64,000 nucleotides of DNA from Allofournierella massiliensis (GTDB taxonomy: Bacteria > Bacillota > Clostridia > Oscillospirales > Ruminococcaceae): contig NZ_SLUM01000001.1 of NCBI RefSeq assembly GCF_004345265.1, positions 1 to 64,000 on the forward strand. Reading direction: 5' to 3'. Below are positions 32,432-40,921 of this stretch, piece after piece. The position numbers and the translations under genes were made by a program. Under the pieces are notes generated by a model that was not told the DNA's origin, made no database searches, and saw nothing but the letters and a program-made list of their open reading frames with translations. Every line of letters begins with the position of its first letter. Within the stretch, counting starts at the first letter, position 1.

Positions 32432-33775
32432 TTGACCCCGTTGAAACGGCAGTTTTTTCGCTATGCGCTGCCCAGCATGCTGAGCCAGCTGCTGAACAGC
32501 TGCTTTATCATTGTGGACGGCTTTTTCATCGGCCGGAATATGGGCGATATCGGCCTTGCGGCCATCAATGTGGCCTGGCCCGTCACCGCCTTCATTCAGG
32601 CGGTGAGCCTGGGGCTCGGGCTGGGGGGCGCGGTGCGCCTTTCCACCGCGCTGGGCCGGGGCGATAAGGAAGAGGCGGCGCTGGCGAGGGGCAACACCCT
32701 CACCGCGCTGGCAGCGGCGGGCGTTGCCATGAGCGTGGGGCTCTGGCTGGCCTGCCCGGTGATTCTGCCTTTGATCGGCGCGAAGGGCGAGCTGTACGCC
32801 CCGGCGCTGGAATACAGCCGGATGATCTGCGCGCTGGCGCTGGGCCAGACCATCAACACCGGCGTGCTGCCCCTGTTGCGGGGCAGCCACAAGACCATAC
32901 AGGCCATGAGCTTCACCATTGTGGGGCTGCTGGGGAATATTCTGATGGACTGGCTGTTCATTCAGGCCTTCCAGTGGGGGCTGGCGGGCGCTGCGGTGGC
33001 CACCGGCTCGGCCCAGATTCTCTGTGCGGTGCTGGCTTTGCCCTGCCTGCTGGCGAGCAGGGAGCTGCCCCTGCGCCGGGCGGATTTTGTTCCCCGTTGG
33101 GGCATGCTGCGGCGCATTGTGCAATACGGCGTTTCGCCCTTCGGGCTTTCCATCTCCACCAGCGTGATTCTGCTGATCACCAATCTGCAGGCGCTGCACT
33201 GGGGCAGCACCCGGGGCGTGGCGGTGTATGCGGTGCTCAGCTATGTGCTGGGTGCGGTGATCCCGCTGGTGAGCGGCGTGGGCGACGGTGTGCAGCCGCT
33301 GCTCAGCCATGCCCGCGGCGCCGGGGAGTGGGAGCATCTGGCTCAGCTGCGCCGGTGGGGCCTCTGCCTTGCGGTGGGGGTGGCCCTCGCCTGCAGCGCC
33401 CTCACCTGGATTGGCCGTTACCAGCTGCCGCTGGTGTTCGGGGCCAGCCCCGAAGCCACCGCCGAGGGCGCGTCGGCCATCTGGACGCTGTGCATCGGCT
33501 ACCCCTTCATGGCGGTGGTGCGCTTTTGCAGCAGCTACTTCTGCGCGGTGGGCGAGCCGGTGGCGAGCGGCATTCTGGCCTACGGCGAGCCGCTGGGCAC
33601 CCAGCCGCTGGCGCTGCTCACCCTGCCGCTTGTTCTGGGGCTCACCGGTGTGTGGGTGGCCTGGCCGGTGGCGGTGGCGCTGGCGGCGCTGGCCGCTGTG
33701 GTGCTGCTGGCGGTGCAGGCGGGCAGGCAGCGCCCGGATACAGAACACGAGAAACCGGCCGGTCAGCGGCCGTAA
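32432..33775 (+). CDS. MATE family efflux transporter
   Basis: The 447-residue protein has about 12 hydrophobic segments in two MatE halves (FRYALPSMLSQLLNSCFIIVDGFFIG at 8-33, and the second half beginning about 222). It exports drugs or metabolites in exchange for Na+ or H+. A TTG start at 32432 is chosen because GGAAAGGAG lies 8 bases upstream and the frame starts with the usual polar-then-hydrophobic pattern; no ATG sits nearby. Confidence 0.9.
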   Translation: MTPLKRQFFRYALPSMLSQLLNSCFIIVDGFFIGRNMGDIGLAAINVAWPVTAFIQAVSLGLGLGGAVRLSTALGRGDKEEAALARGNTLTALAAAGVAMSVGLWLACPVILPLIGAKGELYAPALEYSRMICALALGQTINTGVLPLLRGSHKTIQAMSFTIVGLLGNILMDWLFIQAFQWGLAGAAVATGSAQILCAVLALPCLLASRELPLRRADFVPRWGMLRRIVQYGVSPFGLSISTSVILLITNLQALHWGSTRGVAVYAVLSYVLGAVIPLVSGVGDGVQPLLSHARGAGEWEHLAQLRRWGLCLAVGVALACSALTWIGRYQLPLVFGASPEATAEGASAIWTLCIGYPFMAVVRFCSSYFCAVGEPVASGILAYGEPLGTQPLALLTLPLVLGLTGVWVAWPVAVALAALAAVVLLAVQAGRQRPDTEHEKPAGQRP

Positions 33776-33817
33776 TGCACAGGCCCGCCCGGCGGGCCGC
33801 AAAAGGGAGGAACCACC

Positions 33818-34588
33818 ATGGAAGAGAAAAAGACCGTTGCCGGCGCTGCCGGCGGTACGCTGGTGAATTTTGTGCTGCTGGAGCAGCCCGCCTTTGACCG
33901 GGAGCAGCTGATCCGGGATCTGCAAAGCGAATGGGGCCTGCCGGTGAACGGCGAGAAGGAGGCCCCCGCCACCGGCAACGTGGTGTTCGACGCCGACGGT
34001 ATGATCGCGGCGGTGGCCCTGATCGACGCGCCGGTGCCGGAGGGCGAGGCGGAGCAGCAGGCGAAAACCAACTACTGGTGGGAGGAAGCGGTGCAGGCCG
34101 CGGCGGCCCACAGGGCCCATCTGCTGATCACGGTGCTGCCCCAGGGGCAGGCGGGCCCGGTGGAAGCGGCAAAGCTGCTCACCAAGGTGAGTGCGGCGGC
34201 CTGCGGCCAGCCCGGCGCGCTGGGCGTGATGGCGGCGGGCACCCTGCTGGCCCCGGATTTTTACCGGGCCGTGGCCGACACCATGCGCGAGTATGTTTTG
34301 CCCATTCTGAACTGGGTGTATTTCGGCCTGTGGCAGAGCGAGCAGGGGGTGTGCGCCTACACCTACGGCTTGCAGGACTTTGAGCTGCCCGAGCTGGAAA
34401 TTCTGCACAGCGCCCGCCGCCCGGTGGAGCTGCGGGATCTGCTGGCGAATCTGGTGATGGATCTGCTGGAGGGCGAAGTGGAGCTGGCCGAGGGCCAGGT
34501 GCTGGCCATGGGGGACGGCACGCCGATTCCGGTGAGCCGCAGCGCCGGCGTGGCCGTGGAAGGCGAGAGCCTGAAGCTGGGCTTTTAA
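33818..34588 (+). CDS. DUF4261 domain protein
   Basis: The 256-residue protein fits the DUF4261 family: FVLLEQPAFDREQLIRDL (about 18-35), the central VVFDADGMIAAVALIDAPVPEGEAEQQAKTNYWW stretch, and the C-terminal YTYGLQDFELPELEI motif. The family has no assigned biochemical role, but members occur beside SUFU-domain or toxin/immunity genes. Here a SUFU/TPR giant gene follows after 30 bases, so the two probably form one transcript. Confidence 0.8.
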   Translation: MEEKKTVAGAAGGTLVNFVLLEQPAFDREQLIRDLQSEWGLPVNGEKEAPATGNVVFDADGMIAAVALIDAPVPEGEAEQQAKTNYWWEEAVQAAAAHRAHLLITVLPQGQAGPVEAAKLLTKVSAAACGQPGALGVMAAGTLLAPDFYRAVADTMREYVLPILNWVYFGLWQSEQGVCAYTYGLQDFELPELEILHSARRPVELRDLLANLVMDLLEGEVELAEGQVLAMGDGTPIPVSRSAGVAVEGESLKLGF

Positions 34589-34618
34589 ACAAACAGGGGA
34601 AGGAGAACGAAACAGGGG

Positions 34619-37600
34619 ATGACACGGCTGTTGGACGAAAAGACCCGGGCCAGAGTGGAGGAGCTGGCGGCCCGGGGCCGCTGGTACGACGCGCTGGATC
34701 TGGTGCAGGATCAGGTGGAGGGCGCCATTGATCTGGGCCTTGTCAGCCGGGAGCAGATGCGCGCCGATCTGGAGCTGGCGCTGCTGGTGGCCCGGCTGGA
34801 TCTGGGCGCGGCGGAATACGAGGCCTGGCAGCAGGCCGTCCAGTGGCTGGCCCGGCTGGAGGAGCAGGGCGCGGGCAATCTGGAATGGTGCCGCAGTCTG
34901 GCGCTGGCCCGGCTGTACACCGGCGCGCCGGAGGAAAGCCTGCGCCTTGCCCGCATGGGCCTTTCGCTGGACGGGCAGGACGAAATCTGCCGGTATCTGG
35001 CGGCGGTGCTCACCGCCCATTTTGGCGACGAAGCCGCCGCCGAACAGCTGCTGGAGGAGGGCCTTGCCGCCTGCCCCGGCCAGACCCGGCTGGAACGGGC
35101 GCTGAAGGGCCTGCGTGCCGGGCAGGGGCTGGAGCAGATCGAGGCCGCCCGGCTGGAGGCGGAGGGCGTCTGCCCGGCCCAGAGCGAGGAGCGGGCAGGC
35201 CGGGGCCTGCGCAGCCCCGCCGAAGAAGCGCTGCTCTGCATGCTGGGCGACGACGAGGGCCTTGCCCGGGCCGCCGCGGCCTTCGGGGCGGAGAATCCCC
35301 TCTTCGAGGGCATCTACTGCTTTGCGGACCTGAAATTTCAGGGGAATTTTGTGAACCTGCGTCTGGATATGAACCAGCGGGGCGCGGGCAAGGTGAGCGA
35401 AGCCTGGGCCGCGGCCCTCGCCGCCCGGCTGGAGGAGCTGGATCGGCTGGCCAGGGCGGCCATCCGGAAAAAGGAAGCGGGCCGCCGACTGGAGCTGGCC
35501 CATCTGCTCATCGAGCGCAGCGGGGCCTTCCGGCTGGGATATCAGGTGGGCCGCAGCCGGGAGGAACGGCTGTTCGCCTACCAGCGGTTCGACGCCAACT
35601 TTGAACGCTGGGGCGAGCCGGAATACGAGGATTATTCAGCGGATGAACCTCCCCTGCCCGCGGAGGAGCAGGCGGCGGAGCCCTCGGCCCCGCCCGCTGC
35701 CTATACCGAAGAGCAGAAGGCCCGGCTGATCGAGCATCTGCACCGCTGGCTGGGGCCGGTGAGCGAGGTGATTCCCCCGGCCGAGAGCGGCGGAGTGGAG
35801 CTGCTGGTGCTGCGGCCCCACCGCCACCGGCACTGGACGGTGCTCGTCACCTGCGGCATGGGCGCCGCGCCCATGAACGTGCCGCCGGAGCTGGCGGGCT
35901 TCGGGGCCGAGCGGGCCGAGATCATGATGTATCTGCCGCCCCATTGGGATTCCCGCTCCGCCGACCCGCAAAACGCATGGCCGGTGGGCTGGCTGCGGCT
36001 GCTGGCCGCCATGCCCCGGGAGCAGGGCACCTGGCTGGGCTGGGGCCACACCATTCCCAACGGGCGACCCTTTGCCCCCGGCTGCGGCTTCACCGGGGTG
36101 ATTCTGCTCATCCCCGGCGGCGTGCCGGATGCGGCGGCGGTCTGCCCGCTGCCCGGCGGGGGCGAGGTGAACCTGTATCAGGCCGCGCCCCTCTACAACG
36201 AAGAGATGGCCTACAAGCTGGAGCAGGAGGCCGAGGGCCTTCTGCGCCTGTTCGACGAAAAGGAGCTGGAGCCCCGGGCCCCCCTGAGCAGCCCGGCCCG
36301 GCCCAATGCCTGCCCGGCACAGGGCGGCGCACCGGAGGATGAGGCGCTGCTGGCGCAGATCGAAGCCTGGAACGCCGACCGGCAGTATGAGCGGATTTTA
36401 AAAGCCATCGAAGCGGTGCCGCCCGAACAGCGAGGCCCGAAGCTGCTGGGCCAGCAGGCCCGGGCGCTGAACAATCTGGGCCGCTTTGAGGAAGCACTGC
36501 AGGTGCTGGATCTGTGCAAAGAACAGAGCGCGGCGGACCCGCTGTGGCATTTCCGGGCCGGGTATGCCTGGTATCATCTGGGCCGGGAGGAAAAGGCGCT
36601 GGAGGCCTTTGACCGGGCGGATGAGCTGGCCCCCGGCGACGAGGAGACCGAGCGGTATCTGGACTGGTGCCGCAGCGCCATTGCCCTGCCGGTGCAAAAG
36701 CAGCCCTTCACCGAGCGCGTGCGGGACTACTGGGCCGATTTTGCCGCCCGGGAACAGGAGCTGCTGGCGCTGAGCGAAGCGGGCGATGCCAAAAAGACCC
36801 GCCATCTGCACGCGGAGCTGCTGGCCGGGGTGTTCGGCGGGGCGGAGTTCTCGCTGGATACCGCAGCGGACGGCCGCCTGCGCCTTGCGGTGTGGGCCGA
36901 GTGCATGCCCACCCGGCTGATTCAGATTCTCTACTGGCAGGAGAAGGCCCCCGAAACGCTGGCCGAGCGCTGGGTGTTCTGGGCGGGCCAGCCCGCCGAC
37001 CCACAGGCCCCGGCGCTGGAAGGGGCGCTGGTCTGGCCCGAGCGGCGGGGCGAAAAGGCTGTGATGGCCGTCTGGGCCCCCGGCCTGCACGCCGGGCAGG
37101 ACATCGCCCCCGCGGCCCGGCTGCTGAGCCAGGCCATGGGCGAGGGTGCCGCGCTGTGCCGGGTGGAGCGGCTGGAGGTGCTGGCCGCGCCCCGGCCCCA
37201 GGGCGGCATGCCGCTGCGGGAGCTGCGGGCGAAGATGGCGGAATGGTTCTGCGGCGGCGACGAAGCCGCGCTGGACCAGGCCCAGGCCATTGCCTGGAAC
37301 TACCAGAATTACTACTACGAGCCCTCCACCCAGGAGGACTGGGCCCTGCGGCAGGATGTAATTGCCGGGGCCACCTGCTGCAGCGAGCTGCTGGCGGACT
37401 ATTACCGGGGCGACGATTCCCGCATGGACCGTTTGCAGGCGGACGGCGTGATCGGCGGCTTCTTCTTTTACAGCACCGAACAGGTGCCGGAGGGCCAGCG
37501 GGTGGAGCTGCGGGGAAAGCTGGAGGACGAATTGCAGAAGGCCGCGGGCGATGATCTGTGGATTCTGGGCGGGGCCACCGGCTTTGCCTATTCCTACATC

Positions 37601-37762
37601 GACTGCATCTGCTTCGATCTGAAAACCGCCCTGAACGCGGCCAGCGCCCTGCTGAACCGGTATCCCTTCGCGGAGATCGGCTTCCATGTGTTCCGGCTGA
37701 ACTGCGGCGGTGTGAACCTGCGGGATGAAGCCGGGCTGCCGGCGGAAGAGGAACAAAACTGA
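34619..37762 (+). CDS. Large TPR / suppressor-of-fused domain protein
   Basis: The 1047-residue cytoplasmic protein has an N-terminal helical TPR-like part (1-330), a suppressor-of-fused (SUFU) domain at about 363-550 (LIEHLHRWLGP, LPPHWD, WPVGWLRLLAAMPREQGTWLGWGHTIPN), TPR units at about 590-680 (LGRFEEALQVLDLCKEQ, HLGREEKALEAFDRADELAPGD) and a C-terminal alpha/beta module (about 700-1047) that I do not recognise. SUFU domains are common as immunity or protein-binding modules in bacteria. The start codon is a weak point: AAGGAG lies 14 bases upstream. It is the longest gene in the window. Confidence 0.8.
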   Translation: MTRLLDEKTRARVEELAARGRWYDALDLVQDQVEGAIDLGLVSREQMRADLELALLVARLDLGAAEYEAWQQAVQWLARLEEQGAGNLEWCRSLALARLYTGAPEESLRLARMGLSLDGQDEICRYLAAVLTAHFGDEAAAEQLLEEGLAACPGQTRLERALKGLRAGQGLEQIEAARLEAEGVCPAQSEERAGRGLRSPAEEALLCMLGDDEGLARAAAAFGAENPLFEGIYCFADLKFQGNFVNLRLDMNQRGAGKVSEAWAAALAARLEELDRLARAAIRKKEAGRRLELAHLLIERSGAFRLGYQVGRSREERLFAYQRFDANFERWGEPEYEDYSADEPPLPAEEQAAEPSAPPAAYTEEQKARLIEHLHRWLGPVSEVIPPAESGGVELLVLRPHRHRHWTVLVTCGMGAAPMNVPPELAGFGAERAEIMMYLPPHWDSRSADPQNAWPVGWLRLLAAMPREQGTWLGWGHTIPNGRPFAPGCGFTGVILLIPGGVPDAAAVCPLPGGGEVNLYQAAPLYNEEMAYKLEQEAEGLLRLFDEKELEPRAPLSSPARPNACPAQGGAPEDEALLAQIEAWNADRQYERILKAIEAVPPEQRGPKLLGQQARALNNLGRFEEALQVLDLCKEQSAADPLWHFRAGYAWYHLGREEKALEAFDRADELAPGDEETERYLDWCRSAIALPVQKQPFTERVRDYWADFAAREQELLALSEAGDAKKTRHLHAELLAGVFGGAEFSLDTAADGRLRLAVWAECMPTRLIQILYWQEKAPETLAERWVFWAGQPADPQAPALEGALVWPERRGEKAVMAVWAPGLHAGQDIAPAARLLSQAMGEGAALCRVERLEVLAAPRPQGGMPLRELRAKMAEWFCGGDEAALDQAQAIAWNYQNYYYEPSTQEDWALRQDVIAGATCCSELLADYYRGDDSRMDRLQADGVIGGFFFYSTEQVPEGQRVELRGKLEDELQKAAGDDLWILGGATGFAYSYIDCICFDLKTALNAASALLNRYPFAEIGFHVFRLNCGGVNLRDEAGLPAEEEQN

Positions 37763-37772
37763 ACAAACCATA

Positions 37773-37820
37773 AAAGCGCCCCCGGGCCTGCCGTTCTGGC
37801 AAGGCCCGGGGGCGCTTTGT
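37773..37820 (+). terminator. Terminator after the SUFU gene
   Basis: AAAGCGCCCCCGGGCCT and AGGCCCGGGGGCGCTTT form a 17-bp stem followed by GTGTTTTT. Confidence 0.92.
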
Positions 37821-37828
37821 GTTTTTCG

Positions 37829-38944
37829 TTATTTCTCTTCCATCCGCTTTGCCAGTTCGGCGGCGTAGGCGCCCGGGGGCGGGGGCACCGGCACGGTGCC
37901 GCCCTGCCAGGCGGAAAGATAGGCCGCGTTGGTGGCCAGCAGGCTTCCCAGCGCATCCGGCACCGGGCACAGCGGGGCGCGGCGGCCTTCCACCGCCGCC
38001 AGAAAATCCGCCACGATGCCCGCCTGCTGGGCTTCGTTCGGCTCCTCCGGGGTTTCCCACCGCTCCTCGGTGAAGGGGATGGGCCCGAAATAGCCAGTGG
38101 TGGCCCGGGCAAAGTCCCGCTCGTCCTGCGCAAGGCGGCGCAGGGTGAACAGCCGGTCGTTTTCCAGAATCAGCTGGCCTTTGCTGCCGCTCAGTTCCAG
38201 CCGGTTGGTGCCGGGGAACTCCCGGCTGGAGGCGATGAACTGGCCGGTGGCGCCGCCCGGCCAGCGGATATGCAGGGTTACGTCGTTTTCCACCTGAATG
38301 GCCCGCTCGGCCCCGAATTCGCACAGGGCGGTCACCTCATTGGGAACCCCGCACAGCCAGGTGAGCAGATCCAGCTGGTGGCTGGCCTGGGTGAGCAGCA
38401 GCCCGCCGCCCTCGCCCTTCCAGCTGCCCCGCCAGGGCTCGCTGGCGTGGTAGGCCGGGGTGCGGTACAGGTTGGTGATCAGCCAGCAGGCGCGCTTCAA
38501 TTGCCCCAGCGCACCGCTTGCCACCAGCTGCTTTGCCTGCTGATAGGCGGCGCTGGCCCGGCGGCAGTAGAGCACCCCGGCGGTAAGCTCCGGGTGGGCC
38601 TTGCAGGCGGCCAGCAGGGCGCGGGCCTCGTCCGCGTCCACCGCCAGCGGCTTTTCGATCAGGGGGTGCACCCCGGCCTTCAGCGCCTGCAATGCCATGG
38701 GCACATGCCGGTTGTGGGGCGTGCAGATCATCACCACGTCCACAAGGCCGCTGTGCAGCATGGCTTCGTAATCGGTGAAGAGGGCGGCATCCGGGGTGCA
38801 GAAGGCGTCCCGGGCGCCGGTCAGGTGAGTCATGTTCCGGCTGGACAGGGCGGTGACGCGCCCGCCGGGGATTTTTCCGGCGGCGAACAGGCCCAGATAC
38901 ACCCGGGCGATGGAGCCGATGCCGGCAATGCCGACGCGCAGCAT
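37829..38944 (-). CDS. Gfo/Idh/MocA family oxidoreductase
   Basis: The 371-residue protein has an N-terminal NAD(P) Rossmann fold (VGIAGIGSIARVYL, 4-17) and the EKPLAVDADEA motif (about 97-107) whose Lys is catalytic in the family. It oxidises or reduces a sugar or cyclitol. I start it at the ATG at 38944, preceded by AAAGGAGG. It follows two esterase-like genes on the same strand (28-base gap), so a carbohydrate-use operon is likely. Confidence 0.9.
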   Translation of the reverse strand: MLRVGIAGIGSIARVYLGLFAAGKIPGGRVTALSSRNMTHLTGARDAFCTPDAALFTDYEAMLHSGLVDVVMICTPHNRHVPMALQALKAGVHPLIEKPLAVDADEARALLAACKAHPELTAGVLYCRRASAAYQQAKQLVASGALGQLKRACWLITNLYRTPAYHASEPWRGSWKGEGGGLLLTQASHQLDLLTWLCGVPNEVTALCEFGAERAIQVENDVTLHIRWPGGATGQFIASSREFPGTNRLELSGSKGQLILENDRLFTLRRLAQDERDFARATTGYFGPIPFTEERWETPEEPNEAQQAGIVADFLAAVEGRRAPLCPVPDALGSLLATNAAYLSAWQGGTVPVPPPPGAYAAELAKRMEEK

Positions 38945-38972
38945 GGCGATTCCTCCTTTGAAAACAGAATGA

Positions 38973-39860
38973 TCAGGCCAGATGCTGCAACAGAAATTCC
39001 AGCTGGGCGTCCTCATACCAGTTTACCCGCTCATGGGTGTATTTGTCGAATAAAATCTGCCGTTTGTCTGTGCTGGCTGAATGCTGGAACAGGGCCAGCT
39101 GGGCAGCAGCGGGGCTGAGCGGGTCCATCCGGCTGCTGCCCAGCAGAAAGGCGCAGCTGGATGGTGGGGCAAAATTCATGCAGTCCAGATGATCCAGTGC
39201 GCAGAACAGCTCTTCCTGCCGGCTGCGGGTGGGATTTTGGGCGCGGAACCAGTTGGTCAGGGGCTGATAATAGCCGCCCGCGCCGGCGCCTGCCATGGTT
39301 CGCAGATCCAGCAGCAGTGGGTTCAGCACCGTGCAGACAGTCACCGCGTCGCTTTGGGCGGCACACAACAACGCCATCGCGCCGCCCAGCCCTTCGCCGC
39401 TCACGGCGACAGGCAGGTGCGGAAAAAGCTGCCGTGCGGCGCGCAATGCCCGCAAAGCGGCTTTGTAAGTGCGCAGCAGTACTGGTACGCCGCCGGGGGT
39501 TTGGGGGTCTGGCGCACCGCAGCATACCGCGGCGTCGGCGGGCAGCTCGGGGGCCAACACGGCGCAGCCTGCAGGCAGATATCGGCTCAGATAGTAATGG
39601 CCCCGTGCGGAACGGCCGATATCATGAAAGTCGATCAGCACGCTGGTGGGGGTAGCTGGCCGGAGCAGCCGAGCGCAGAGTACGTCCTTGCCGTTTTGCA
39701 ATATCAGGCGGCAGAACGCGGCCTGCGGGGAGGAAAATTCTTCGGTTTCGTGCAGATCGTCTGGAGCAAGACTCGCCTGACAGGTGTTCCAGAAAATGTC
39801 AAAATCCACAGGATGCTGCGTGGAGCAGGTGGGTGCAGGCCAGTTGGTACGGTTTGTCAT
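38973..39860 (-). CDS. CE7-like esterase paralogue lacking the catalytic serine
   Basis: The 295-residue protein aligns by eye with the CE7 esterase encoded directly upstream: an alpha/beta hydrolase core with HDIGRSARGHYY in place of the oxyanion strand, Asp246 in GSSRMDPLSP and His276 in YTHER. The nucleophile elbow, GGSQGG in its neighbour, is SGEGLGG (154-160), with Gly157 where Ser should be. The enzyme is therefore probably inactive as an esterase. The start ATG overlaps the stop of the upstream gene (4 bases). It may be a structural partner, a binding protein, or a decaying duplicate. Confidence 0.75.
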   Translation of the reverse strand: MTNRTNWPAPTCSTQHPVDFDIFWNTCQASLAPDDLHETEEFSSPQAAFCRLILQNGKDVLCARLLRPATPTSVLIDFHDIGRSARGHYYLSRYLPAGCAVLAPELPADAAVCCGAPDPQTPGGVPVLLRTYKAALRALRAARQLFPHLPVAVSGEGLGGAMALLCAAQSDAVTVCTVLNPLLLDLRTMAGAGAGGYYQPLTNWFRAQNPTRSRQEELFCALDHLDCMNFAPPSSCAFLLGSSRMDPLSPAAAQLALFQHSASTDKRQILFDKYTHERVNWYEDAQLEFLLQHLA

Positions 39861-40855
39861 ACATATTCCTCCTCTTCCCAGAGATCGGGCCCCTGACAGC
39901 AGAAAAAGCGAATCAGCCGGTCATCAAATTCCTGAATCTCTTCATGGGCAAAATCCGGATACAGCAGATGTCGCTTAGGCGAGGTGATCCGGTTGTAGAC
40001 CGCATACTGGGTAACAGGTGGGCAGATCGTGTCTTGAAAACCGGTGGCAAACAGCACCGGGCAGCGAACCATGGGGGCAAAGTTGATGGTATCCACATAG
40101 CCAAGTTTGCGGAAGATTTCGTCAGTATGCAGGCCTATCGGGTCGAACCAGCGCATGTAATAGCGCAGACCCTCGTAGGCGATCAGATCGGCATCCAACT
40201 CCCAGACTTTCTGGAAATCACTGAGAAACGGATACTGGATGCCCGCCTTCCGGATCAGATCCGAATGGAGGGCGGCGGTGGCCAGCGCAAGCGCACCGCC
40301 CTGAGAACCGCCGTTCACATAGACCCGGTCCAGATCCAGGCCGGGCAGCTGCCGGGCAATGCGGATCAGCAGGGCAATATCCTGATGAACCTTGACATAA
40401 TACATCTGTTCCGGTGGACCGTCCAGTCCAAGAATCATGTTGCCGCTGGCACGAGTGCTCTGGTAGGAGGCGGCATCCAGGCTGGCACCCCCCTGGCCCC
40501 GGCAGTCCATGGCCAGCATGGCCACTCCCATGCTGGCGGCGTAGCTGGTCAGCTCCAACCAGCTGCGGGTGGCGCCGGGGTAACCGTGGAAATGCAGCAG
40601 CAGCGGTACCGGCTGCTCCGACGCGGGGCGGATGTATTTGGCATAGAGCAGCGAACCATCTGCCCCGCGAAAGCGCAGCTCCTGATAGCGCACGGAACCA
40701 CGGGCTGGAAATGGGCCGTCACGCAGTTCCCATTCTAACGGGACACGATTCATCTCCGCCATGCGTTCGGCCCAGAAGACGGCGAAATCCTCTGGGCAGG
40801 GGGCGGTACCCCGATAGGAGTCCAGAAAAGAACGGTCATCGGGTTTCCATGTCAT
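39857..40855 (-). CDS. CE7-family acetyl xylan / cephalosporin-C esterase
   Basis: The 332-residue alpha/beta hydrolase matches acetyl xylan esterase AXE1 (carbohydrate esterase family 7). It has RGQGG (119-123), nucleophile Ser184 in GGSQGG, Asp275 in TGFQDTICPP and His304 in PDFAHEE. It removes acetyl groups from xylo-oligosaccharides in the cytoplasm (no signal peptide). Length is typical (about 320). It starts the operon that also holds the degenerate paralogue and the Gfo/Idh/MocA oxidoreductase. Confidence 0.93.
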   Translation of the reverse strand: MTWKPDDRSFLDSYRGTAPCPEDFAVFWAERMAEMNRVPLEWELRDGPFPARGSVRYQELRFRGADGSLLYAKYIRPASEQPVPLLLHFHGYPGATRSWLELTSYAASMGVAMLAMDCRGQGGASLDAASYQSTRASGNMILGLDGPPEQMYYVKVHQDIALLIRIARQLPGLDLDRVYVNGGSQGGALALATAALHSDLIRKAGIQYPFLSDFQKVWELDADLIAYEGLRYYMRWFDPIGLHTDEIFRKLGYVDTINFAPMVRCPVLFATGFQDTICPPVTQYAVYNRITSPKRHLLYPDFAHEEIQEFDDRLIRFFCCQGPDLWEEEEYV

Positions 40856-40921
40856 AAAAACACTTCCTTATTTGTTGAGTATTTGAAGGCAGAATCCGGA
40901 ACGAACCGGACTTGCCTTGTA

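Noticed and set aside
32186-35503. Very long open frame on the minus strand (over 1100 codons) opposite MATE, DUF4261 and the SUFU gene
   Set aside because: It is a shadow of GC-rich codons in the plus-strand genes: composition is rich in His, Gln, Arg, Gly and Ala without any domain, and it has no ribosome site.
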